A DNA stretch of 64,000 bases from Symbiodinium natans (Eukaryota > Sar > Dinophyceae > Suessiales > Symbiodiniaceae): positions 1 through 64,000 of the forward strand of contig CAJNDS010000547.1 of assembly GCA_905221605.1 (NCBI GenBank), read 5' to 3'. This document shows positions 12,301 to 23,700 of this stretch, one piece after another (position 1 is the first letter of the stretch; each line of letters opens with the position of its first letter). The translations under genes and the position numbers were made by a program. Under the pieces are notes generated by a model. The model was given only the letters and a program-made list of their open reading frames with translations, was not told where the DNA came from and did no database searches.

Positions 12301-15300
12301 TAAATATATGACCTTGCCCGCTAAATATATGACCTTGCCCGCTAAATATAGGACCTTGCCCGCTAAATATAGGACCTTGCCCGCTAAATATAGGACCTTG
12401 CCCGCTAAATATATGACCTTGCCCGCTAAATATATGACCTTGCCCGCTAAATATATGACCTTGCCCGCTAAATATATGACCTTGCCCGCTAAATATATGA
12501 CGGCCATATATTTAGCGGGCAAGGTCATATATTTAGCGGGCGGCAAAATCATATATTTAGCGGGCAAGGTCATATATTTAGTGGGCAAGGTCGCCCTTTA
12601 GCGGGCAAGGTCATATATTTAGTGGGCAAGGTCATTTTTTAGCCAATGGACCTTGCCCACTAAATATATGACCTTGCCCGCTAAATATATGACCTTGCCC
12701 ACTAAATATATGACCTTGCCCGCTACATATAGGACCTTGCCCGCTAAATATATGACCTTGCCCGCAAAGTCATTAACATTTATATTATATATGAAAGAGT
12801 GGTTTAGGGTTTAGGGTTTAGGGTTTAGGGTTTAGGGTTTAGGGTTTAGGGTTTAGGGACCCTAAACCCTAAACCCTAAACCCCAAACCCCAAACCCCTA
12901 AACCCCAAACCCCTAAACCCCAAACCCCAAACCCCAAACCCCAAACCCCAAACCCCCAAACCCCAAACCCCTAAACCCCCTAAACCCCCTAAACCCCCAA
13001 ACCCTAAACCCCAAACCCTGAACCCTCAACCCTTCCTAACCCATAGGTCCTCGAGCCAGCTGGTGTCCAGAGACACCTGGATGGCCTTGGGAAAGGCGAA
13101 GCCCTGGATCTCCACATCTGTGTACCTGGGCTCAGCCAGTAGGGATTTAGGGATTTAGGGATTTAGGGTTTAGGGTTTAGGGTTTGGGGTTTAGGGTTTA
13201 GGGTTTAGGGATTTACGGTTTAGGGTTTGGGGTTTAGGGATTAGGGTTTAGGGTTTGGCTGCCGGATCAAAAAGAAAATAAAAAAGGATCAAAAAAAACG
13301 CAGCCCAGGATCAAAAAAATGTAAAAAAAGGATCAAAAAGAAAATAAACTTCGACTTCGAGTACGAAAACTCGAGTTTTGGTACGTTTTCGGAACCCGAT
13401 CGAGGACCCTCTCACACGAAACGCGTGTCGACGTGCTAAAACTCGAGTTTTGGAAAGGTTTTCCGGGCACGATTGACGACCCGCCCTCTCACACGAAACG
13501 CATCTCGAGGCGCGAAAACTCGAGTTTTTGTACGTGTTCGAAGCACGATCGACAACCCTCTCACACAAAACGCATCTCGAGGCGCTTAAACTCGAGTTTT
13601 GGTACGTTGTTCCCGACGCGATCGACCAACATATTCTGCATATCTATACTTATGTTATTCATATTTATGTTTCTATTCATATCAATATTATTATGATTCA
13701 TATTAATTTTAACATAACATATCATGTACAATATATAATATTATCATGGAATATATAATGAAATATTGAAAAAAAAACAAACAGCAATACAATATAATAT
13801 ATAAAAATGGATATAATATAAGATATCATATAAAAAACATTATAAAACATATGAAATAATATAATATAATGTAATATAATATAATATAATAGTTTATGAT
13901 ATACTATAAGATAATAGTTTATGATATAATATCATATAATACAAACTGTTTCATTTATGGTACAAAACATAGAATAANNNNNNNNNNNNNNNNNNNNNNN
14001 NNNNNNNNNNNNNNNNNNNNNNNNNNNNNNNNNNNNNNNNNNNNNNNNNNNNNNNNNNNNNNNNNNNNNNNNNNNNNCGTGACTTAAAAAGCGGGGGGGG
14101 GTTGGGGGGGGGCGCAGCCCCCCCCCCATTTGCAAACACAATCCTCGCACCATGGCTTTCGATACACGTGTATGCGTTGAAGCAAGCTTGTGCGACTTAT
14201 AAAAAGAAGCCGAGAAGCATAAAGCTAAAAGCCGAGGAGAGCCAGGAAGCCAAGAAGCCAAGAAGCCAAAAAGCCGTGAAGCCAAGAGTCAGAACTCGGG
14301 GTTTTAGCGCCTCGAAATGCGTGTCGTGTGAAAGGGTCGTCAATCGTGCCCTGAAAACGTACCAAAACTCGAGTTTTGGCGTCTCGAGACGCGTTTCGTG
14401 TGAGAGGGTCGTCGATCGCGGCCTTATTTCTTGTTGATCCTGTTTATATTTTCTTGTTGATCCTTTTTTATTTTCTTTTTGATCCTTTTATATTTTTTTT
14501 TGATCCCTATCCCTTAGGGTTTAGGGATACAAGAACACAGATACCCATCAACTCACATACTCAAAACACAGCCGAAACAATATCCTAATCCCTAAACCCT
14601 AAACCCCAAACCCCACACCCCGTTTGTACAGGTTTCTGAGGCTTATGGGGAATGCACCTCAAGCCTCCAACACTGAAGCGGCTGGCGCAATCCTCACCAC
14701 CCCAAAACCCCAAGAAAACACATGGGAGGTTCGCTAAATTATCGTCCCTCCCGGAGCCCTAAACCCTAAACCCTAACCCCTACACCCTACACCCTAAACC
14801 CTAAACCTGTCCCGAAACTCTGAACCTTATAGAGCCCTTTACACCCTATAGTTTTAGGGTTTAGCATTTAGGGCTGAGGGTTTAGGGTCTATAGGGTTTG
14901 GGGGTTAGGACAAAAACAACCCCATGCGTCCCTCTCAAACCCACCCCCCTCCGACCTCCCAAAAAAAGGCCCCCAAAAGCCCGAAATCCCTCCAACCCCG
15001 CACAAACCTGTCATGGCCCCAGCGTCAGGTTCAGGGCAGCCGCCGCGCACATCTCGATCGTGTTCCTGGGCTTCTAGGAATTAGGGATAAGGGCTATGGG
15101 GTTTAGGGATTTGGCAGCTTTAGACGTTTAGGGATTTAGGGTTTTGGAGGCTCAGGGACTCTAGGGATTTAGGGGCTTAGCGGCTAACCCTAAGCCCTGA
15201 GCCCGAAACCCTAAACCCTCAAAACCCTCAGGGAGGGCTTTTCGGAGTTGTAGGCGACAGGGCTATGGGGTTATGTGGTTTAGGGTTCAGGGTTTAGTTT

Positions 15301-18051
15301 AGGGTTTAGGGCTTAGGGTTTAGGGTTTAGGGTTTAGGGTTTAGGGTTTAGGGTTTAGGGTTTAGGGTTCAGGGTTTAGGGTTAGGTTTCTAAGGTTACA
15401 GGGTTGTAGGGTTAGGGTCCTATGGTTTAGGGATCAGACACTTGGGCGGTTGAAGTCACAAGAACCGAAACTTTGAGGCAACCTAGCAAAATATTCACTA
15501 AAATTTCCAGCCCCAAACCCTAATCCCTAAACCCTAAAATTTGAAGAACAAAAAAGGCATCCATCCTGAAGACCCCCAGGCCTCCTCGGCTCCAAGCCCC
15601 AAACCGGGAACCCCCCCCTCTAGGAAACCCTAGACCTCAAAACATCCTAACACTCCTGAACTCCGAAACCCTCGATAAGCCCCCCCAAACCCCACGACAT
15701 CCTACACTTGGGATGCTCCCCCCTTATACTAGCAGTCCTTCATAGGGCTTATGAGAGGGGGTGCTACGATCCCTATTGAACCCCAAACCCCAAACCCCAA
15801 ACCTTAAACCTAGTAGTATAAGGGGGGAACCTCCCAATCCTGAAACTCCTCTAAACTCCGAAACTCTCCGCAGCCCGGGGTGCGCGGTCGTGCAGTGCGC
15901 CGAGGTGTAGTGCTCGTTCGTGCCCCCGAGGCCATCCTGGTCCTCATTTTGTTAGGGGTTTGTTTAGGTTTTAGGGTTTAGGGCTTAGGGCTTAGGGCTT
16001 AGGGCTTAGGGCTTAGGGCTTAGGGCTTAGGGCTTAGGGCTTAGGTTTAGGGTTTAGGGTTTAGGGATTGGCTTACTTTGGGTTTGGGGCTCAGGGTTTA
16101 GGGTCCCTTAAAGCGTACACCATGATGTAGGGGTCGGAACAAGTACTATTTCGTAGCGTTCCCTTGTGCTCCCAATCCCCAAGACCCCATTCTACTTAAG
16201 GCCCCAAAATATTAAACCTCCCCACGGGTTTTACGTCTTGTGAAGCCTTGTGGCCCTGACTGAGCACCCTGGCGAGGGCACAGCGAAAGTCCGCAAACGA
16301 CGACCGCGTCGAGACAAGCGCCAAGGGACCCACTGCGACCCGATTTGAGGGGGGGTTTACGAAAATGGGTGACCCAAAAATAGACCCGAAATAGTAGGAT
16401 TCCCTTATGAATAGGACCCCAAGGAGGTACCCCAATTTCGGGAACCACCATGGAGCTTCGGAGCCCTCATTCAAACGACAAACTGGAATCGGGGCAAACA
16501 AGTGGAGCGCGCATCAGTTGTCGTCAACTGCCCTGCAGAGTTCAAAGGCCACAAGCGCTACACACTCCGAAGCCCAAAGTCAAGCTTCAAGCGCTTGGTG
16601 GCCTGCATTTCAGCCGCCGTGGCGGAAGGCGGGGGGGGGGGGGGGGCTTCGGGATTTCGGGTCTTCAGGGCTGATAGAGTTTAGGAGCTTCCCTGAGCCC
16701 CCCCCCCCCCCTCCGCGAACTACGTTTCTTGTCAGGGTGTAGGGTTTGAGTGTCACCTCTCCTGCATCGAACCACCCAGGCTGGGGCTTCAGAAAGCCCA
16801 AGTTCAAACAGGTTTAGGGTTTAGGGCAGAGAGCCCAAGCATGTTTAGGGTCTGGGTTTAGGGTTTAGGGCTCTAGGCTCTAGGGCTTAGGGCTTCGGCT
16901 TGGAGCCATTCCCTTTCTCGGCATTGATGGGGTCCTCATCGGAGGACTCGCTCATGCCGTAGCAAAAGCCGTCCCTGTAGACCTCACTCTCTTGGTATTA
17001 GGGTTTAGGGCTTCGAGCATGTTCTACGCCTACTAGCTTCTTCATAAGGGACCGACTGGGCTGCCAGGTTCTTGAAGTCAGACTCAAGCTTGGGCATTTG
17101 GGATTGCAAGTTTGCCCTTACCAGTCTCATAAGAGACTCCCCCTCAAACCCCACATCCGTACCCCAAACCCCTAAGCCCCATTGATACCCCTAAACCCTC
17201 AACCCTAAAACCTCAGACCCTAGAACCTAAACTCTTGTAGATTGGCATAACCGCCAACATGCTCTGAAGCTATACGGCCTACCCTTTTGGGCGGCTTGAG
17301 AGTTTTGTTCCCACCTCACCCCCGTGCATGCAACAGGATTGCGCTGCACACATCGGAGGGAACGCGCCGGTCTTAAGGGAAACCGGCACAGGACTTTTGC
17401 AGAAACGTGATTGAAGAAGCACATAACTTCTACAACTCTAAACCCTAAAACCCTCAAACTCCAAACCCCCAAACCCGAATCCCCAACTTCCTACGGCCAC
17501 AGACTACTAAAAAGAAACAAACAAACAAAACATAACAGAATATAACTAACCTCTATATTGTTCCTAAGCAAAGTGCAGAAGGCCCCTAAACCCTAAACCC
17601 TAAACCCCAAACCCTAAACCCTAAACCCGAAACCCTAAACCCTAAGCCCTAAACCCTAAACTCTCTTCGTGCGCCAAGGGGCCACCTGTGCACAGCCCTC
17701 CGTCTCCTTTTTGGGGCTCTTCAAGGCTCTCAGAAGGGGAGTTTAGGGTTGAGCGTTTAGGGTTTAGAGTTTAGGGTTTAGGGTTTAGGGTTTGGGGTTT
17801 GGGGTTTGGGGTTTCGGGTTAGGGTTTTAGGGCCCTTAGGGTTCAGGGTTTCGGGTTTGGGGCCCTTCGGGTTCAGGGCTCTCGGGTTCACTGTCAGCGT
17901 TGCACCCTGGGGCTGTTTCCACTGGAGCTCAGGGGCTTCCGGCTGCAATAGCAGAGTCGGCTCGATGGAGGGAGCTCCGGGTCAGGGGCACGCGTTGCGC
18001 GCAGGGCGATTTCTATATTTAGGGGCCTTAACACTTGGAACAGGGTTTTTT

Positions 18052-18101
<50 letters not shown>

Positions 18102-20709
18102 TCAGAGTATACTTCTAAGGGGACCAGAAGGGAAGACTGTTTGCAATTAATCCGACCCCTATATTACTCGTTAGGGCTTTCATGCTTTAAGGGTCGGCTT
18201 AGGGCTTAGAAGGACTTAATTAGGGTCTCAATTTAGGCGATAGGAATATGAAGATTCTCGCGAGCACAATGGAGTCTGCAGCGACTCGCTCGCGGACATT
18301 TCTGTTGTCTTTTCACACGGGCCAACCATAGTGGCCCGTGAACTCAAAATTTGTAAGGCCAAGGACGGCAAAAAGCGCGAACGAATATAGCGAGCCAACC
18401 AAAAGAACTGTATTGTATTGTGTGAAGAGAACACTATTAGTATTCTAACGGGTGCATGGAAGGAGCGAAGTAAGTGTGAAGGAAACGTGCGGGCTTTTGG
18501 AGGGCTTACAATATTGTTAGCATGAGTTCCTTGACGAGAAAAAAGGCATCTTTGCATTGCAATGTCCTGAAGGGAGGGCGGTCGAAAGGAAGTTTGGCAA
18601 AACCAAAAATTCCTAAACAGAAACGTTTAGGGTCAGGGTTTAGAGTTTAGGGTTTATGGTTTAGGGCTTAGGGCTTGGGGCTTAAGGTTTAGGGTTTAGG
18701 GTTTAGGGTTTGGGGTTTGGGGTTTAGGGTCTAGGGTTTCGGGGCCCCCTCTGCTGTAGGGTCTCCTTGCAGAGGTCCAGGCACGCCTGCCAGGTGCCCA
18801 CGTCGGCGCCATAGGGCGTGGAGCCCAAAGGCATCTCCTTTAGGGTTAGGGTTTAGGGTTTAGGGCTTAGGGTTTAAGGTTAGGGTTTAGGGTTTAGGGT
18901 CTAATCCGAGGATTCGGGTTTAGGGTTTAGGGTACGTGCTGTTGGGAAGTCAGGACTGTTTTGGGGGGTGCTTCTTTTGCCGCGTTCCGCTTGTGCTTGT
19001 GTTTTGGAGACTCCGGAGGGTGCTGGGCTGTTGGGTTGCTCTGGAGATTGGCGAAGCTGGCCCTTAGAACCCTCTGAAAATTTTCAGAGTCAAATATGAT
19101 CCTCTGAAACCCAAGAAGGGAAAATGTAAAAAGATCCTAACTGGGGTGTTTGAGGTTCTGCGTGGGTTTACCTTTTGCTGCCGGGATTGTTGGCATTTTG
19201 GGTGTCTCGGGGGACTTACTTGAGTTTTGGGCTTCTGACGGGAGTTGTTACAGTTAAATGTTGGTGTGCTTCTGTGTTTGCGGACTCTTGTTTGGCTTCG
19301 CGCGGCTAAGGTTTTCCGTTTAGGGTTTGGGGCATTGGGGTTAGGAATCCCCCCTCCCCCCCTCCGCCGCGCCACCCCCCCCCGCCCCCCCCCAAAAAAA
19401 AAAAAACGCCAGGTGTCCACATGGCTTCCGAGCCAGCGCATGCGCCACTGCTCCTGAGCTGGGGCACGGCTTCTGGCATGTGACCCGAAACGCCTGACCC
19501 CAAAACAGGCTTATGGGTACCTGCGAATAGGCCGACAAAGACAGCTGCAGCAAGCCCGATGCCAGCGTCTAGGGCTTAGATTGCCACCCCGCTCAGGGCT
19601 TGGGGCCCTAAGCACTAAACCCAAAACATTGAATAAAGCCGAAGCTCCAACAGCTAACATAGGGGCCTTTGTAATGAGAACAGGGTTTTGGGTATAGTAT
19701 CGTTACAACGGGGACCATAAGGGAACAAAAGTAGTCATTCCTCCGACCCCTATATTATTAAAACACCAAGCTTCGTAGACTGTGCAGTGGCGGTGCGGGT
19801 TGGTGTGCGCCGGCTCGAGCATCTGCCGTGCAAAGTCGCGCTGGAGCCTCGGGAAGGGAGGGGTGGGTTGGGGTTTGGGGGATTACAGGGGATTTTAGGG
19901 TTTTAGGGGATTTTAGGCTTAGGATTTAGGGTTGAGGGTTTAGGGTTTTTAGGGGAGTTGGGGCTTTAGGGATTTTAGGGATTTTAGGGATTTTAGGGCG
20001 TTGGGTTTTTAGGGTTTTTAAACGTTTTTAGGGCTTAGAGTTCAGGGTTTCGGGCCTTAGGGCACTTAAACCCACCCCCTGAAGGCATCTTCTGAAAGGC
20101 AACTCCCCAAACCCGACGGAACCCCGGGCATCCTTACGAAACCTCCTACTGTAGGGCTCATAATTGGGGATCTTCCCCCTTATACTAGCAGTCCTTCATA
20201 GGGATTATAGTACCCCCCTACTACAATCCCTGTGAAGGACTGTTAGTAAAAGGGGGAACATCCCCGAGTCGAAATAACTACTGGTAGTACTCCCTTTGGT
20301 CCCTTTATCAGTCTACTACAACCCCCCGAACCCTCTTCCCATTACTAAGGCCCGAATATTGCACCGCAGACCCCGAAAGAAACATCTCCCCCAGGTCAAA
20401 GAAAAAAGCAACGTCAAAGCCCTTCTTAGACAAAGCCTTGTGACCCTAAACCCTAAACCCTGAACCCTAAACCCTACACCCTAAACCCTAAACCCTACCC
20501 CCTAAACCCGAACTTTAAGGAACTCAAAAACCCTCAAGAGCTCTCGGAAAGCCCTGCAGATGGGGCCGAGCCGCAGCGCGGTGCCCGAGAGGTCCACCGT
20601 GGCCTGGCCCCGGAGCTCGGCGTTCATCCTCGGGCTTGAGAAGGTTTTAGGGATGAGGGTTTAGGGTAAAGGGTTTAGGGTTTAGGGTTGAGGGTTGAGG
20701 GTTTAGGGT

Positions 20710-20755
<46 letters not shown>

Positions 20756-23700
20756 GGTTGCGGGTTGAGGGTTTACGGTTTAGGGTTCAGGGTCGAAAGC
20801 CAGTAGACAAAAATGATGGGCTACAGTTGCTCGTAGCTTCTTGTGTTGGGCAAGTAGGCGTTTACGGTAGGGTTTTGGGTTTCAGGTCTCGGGTTTCGGG
20901 TTTCGGGTCTCGGGTCTCGGGTTTCGGGTTTCGGGTTTAAGGGTTGAAGGGGGTTTTAAGGGGGTTTAGAGGCTTTTCGGGGTTAGGGTTTCGGGGTTAG
21001 GGCTTCACGGTTTTGAGGGTCTTAAGGGATTTAAGGGTTTCGTGGTGATTCAAGGAGTTTAGGGGTTTCGGGGTTTTAGTGGTTTAGGGGTTTTAGGGGT
21101 TTAGGGTTTCGGGGTTTTAAGGGTTGTCAGGGTTTTAAAAGGGTTTGCTCGGGGTTTAGGGCCTTGGATAAGGGTTAGGGGTTAATAAGGGTTTTAAGGG
21201 TTTAGGGGCCTTTGAGGGTTTAGACACTGTCGGGCTTCGGGACGAGTCCTGACATGTAAGGGCCCGAAGTCTCGCCGGCAAAGCCCGGCAGCCTCTAAAC
21301 CCTAAACCCTAAACCCTAAACCCTAAACCCTAAACCCCAAACCCTAAACCCTAAACCCTAAACCCTGAAAGCCAAGCAGCATGGGGTTGGTTGTCACCGG
21401 CACGCCCGGCATAGGCCAAATGGTCAGGACTGGACCTTATAAGGGTTGGGATTTAGCGGGGGCGTTCTGGACTTTGCGGTTTCGAGTTTTACGGATTCTT
21501 TTGGGGCTTGTGTGGACAGTTGCTTAGATTCAGGGGGTTTGTGGGGCTGCTTTTGTTGGGCTTCTGGCAGTTGTTGGAATAGATTTGGGCGCTTAGGGGC
21601 ATTTTTGGGAGGTTTGATCCGGGTTTTGAACTGCTTGGGTAGATCTTCAAGAAAGATCCCTGTTGCTAAGGGTGCCGTACAATATAGGGGGACCCAAAAA
21701 GGGACCGACCCTCAGTAGAGAACCACCTACGACCTTGCAAAAAGAAAAAGTCTTCGGGGCCCCGGGCCCATTCCCAGCCTCATCACCTCAGTGGAAGGCA
21801 GGACCCCACAAAACCCCAAAGGGTTTAGGGGGTTTAGGGTTTAGGGTTTAGGGTTTAGGGTTTAGGGTTTAGGGTTTAGGGTTTAGGGTTTAGGGTTTAG
21901 GGTTTAGGGTTTAGGGTTTAGGGTTTAGGGGGTTTAGGGTTTAGGGTTTAGGGTTTAGGGTTTAGGGTTTGGGGTTGAGGGTTTATAGGGTTTCAGGGTT
22001 TAGGACACACTAAACCCTGCCCTAAGGCCGAAACCCCCAAAACCCTCAAGCCTTAAAGAAGAATGTGGAGACGAATACTCACAGCTTTCAGTCACTGGCT
22101 CGTCACAATGAAGGAACCGAGGTCCCTGTAAGTAGTACCCACCCAGATTCCTCAAAGAGGGTTGGGGTCTACCTGAAGCAGTGTTGTTCCTTCTTGGGCC
22201 TGCTACAAGGGGGTTAGAGTATGCCAAGAAAGGTACTACTACATCGGGAGCTTTGAGGTGGGTCTAGGATTCGCAAATTTGCGGGGGGTTCGTGCCTCAG
22301 GCTCTTGCACAAATTTTGCAACCTGAAACCCGCAAGCCCATTTTCTCGTCTGAAGCCTTGCACTTTAATCTAGTTAATGTTTGGGATTTGTTCTTCCTTA
22401 TTGGGTTTAAGTAGCCTTAAACATGTAAAATGCTACCCAACTATGGCAAAGTAAAGCCCTTCACCTATATAGACCCTTCCCTTTGAGCGAAGACCCGGAT
22501 TCAACTCCACCTAAGCCAAAGCCATCAAAACAACTCTTGGAACCTCTCTAAAACTAAACCCAAGCACCCCTACAAACACCCTCCAAAAGACCTAGACCCT
22601 CAACCCCAAACCCCAAACCCTAAACCTTAAACCCTAAACCCTAAACCCAACCCTAAACCCTAAGCCCTAAACCCTTGAAACCCTCCCCTAAACCCTCCTT
22701 TTTTGCTTTTCACTGTACTTCTAACCATATTCGGGCACTTAAGGGGCTTATAAGTGGGTTATAAGCACAGTTATAATTGGTTAATTAATAAGTACCATGA
22801 ACCTCCAAGTGGCCCTAAACCCTAAACACTAAACCTTAAACCCTAAACCCTAAACCCTAAACCCCCTAAACCCCCTAAACCCTAAATCCTAAACCCCAAA
22901 AAACTAGACCCAAATTGGTTGATAGGTACCATGAACCTCCCAGTGGTCCCTCCGAGGCACCGCCGACGCAGAGGCCGCCAGCCCAAACGCCGTGCGGTGC
23001 CGGATCTCAGGGCTCTGGACCTGAAGAGGGGTCAGGGTTGTAGGGCTTAGGGTTTTATAGGGTTTAGGGTTTAGGGTTTAGGGTTGAGGGTTGAGGGTTT
23101 AGGGTTTAGGGTTTAGGGTTTAGGTTTTAGGGTCTTGAGGACTTGAGGGAGCCCTAAGCCCGAAACCCTCCAACCCCCTCCAACCCCCCCCCCCCCCTAA
23201 ATCTTCCGGCCCGGGCTCGTTCACGTCTGCGTTGCCCGAGACGTCCAGCTTGATCCTGCCGGGGTTTAGGGTTTGGAAGGTTTGGGGTTTAGGGTTTGGG
23301 GTTTGGGGTTCAGGGTTTAGGGTTCAGGGTTGAGGGTTTGGAGGGCTTGGAGGGCTTGGAGGGTTTGGAGGGTTTGGAGGGTTTGGAGGGTTTGGAGGGT
23401 TTGGAGGGTTTAGAGGGCTTTTAGGGTCTAGTGAACGCGAAACCCTGAGCTAAGCCCTTCAAGCCACCTCCCTAAACCCCTACCCCCTACACCCGAAACC
23501 TTATATCCTAAACCCTAAACCCTAAACCCTAGACCCTAAACCCTAGACCCCTAGACCCCTGAACCCAGGCTCGGGGAGGGTCATCCTTTGCCTGTCAATC
23601 CCGCAGAACCTTCTTTAAGTAGACAGGGCTCTTTGCATTCACCCTTTAGCCCCCGTTCTACCCTTTGCACCCTCTTCAACTCCTTCCCCTAAAAAAAACC

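Noticed and set aside
12094-12601. ORFs with repeated LAGKVIY or LPAKYMT peptides
   Set aside because: The 21-bp unit is a multiple of three, so both strands stay open. No start context or flanking coding sequence.
12270-12770. CRISPR array
   Set aside because: Units are head-to-tail without spacers, in a eukaryotic context, and flip orientation.
13896-14285. ORFs running across the N gap
   Set aside because: They depend on unknown bases being read as open codons.
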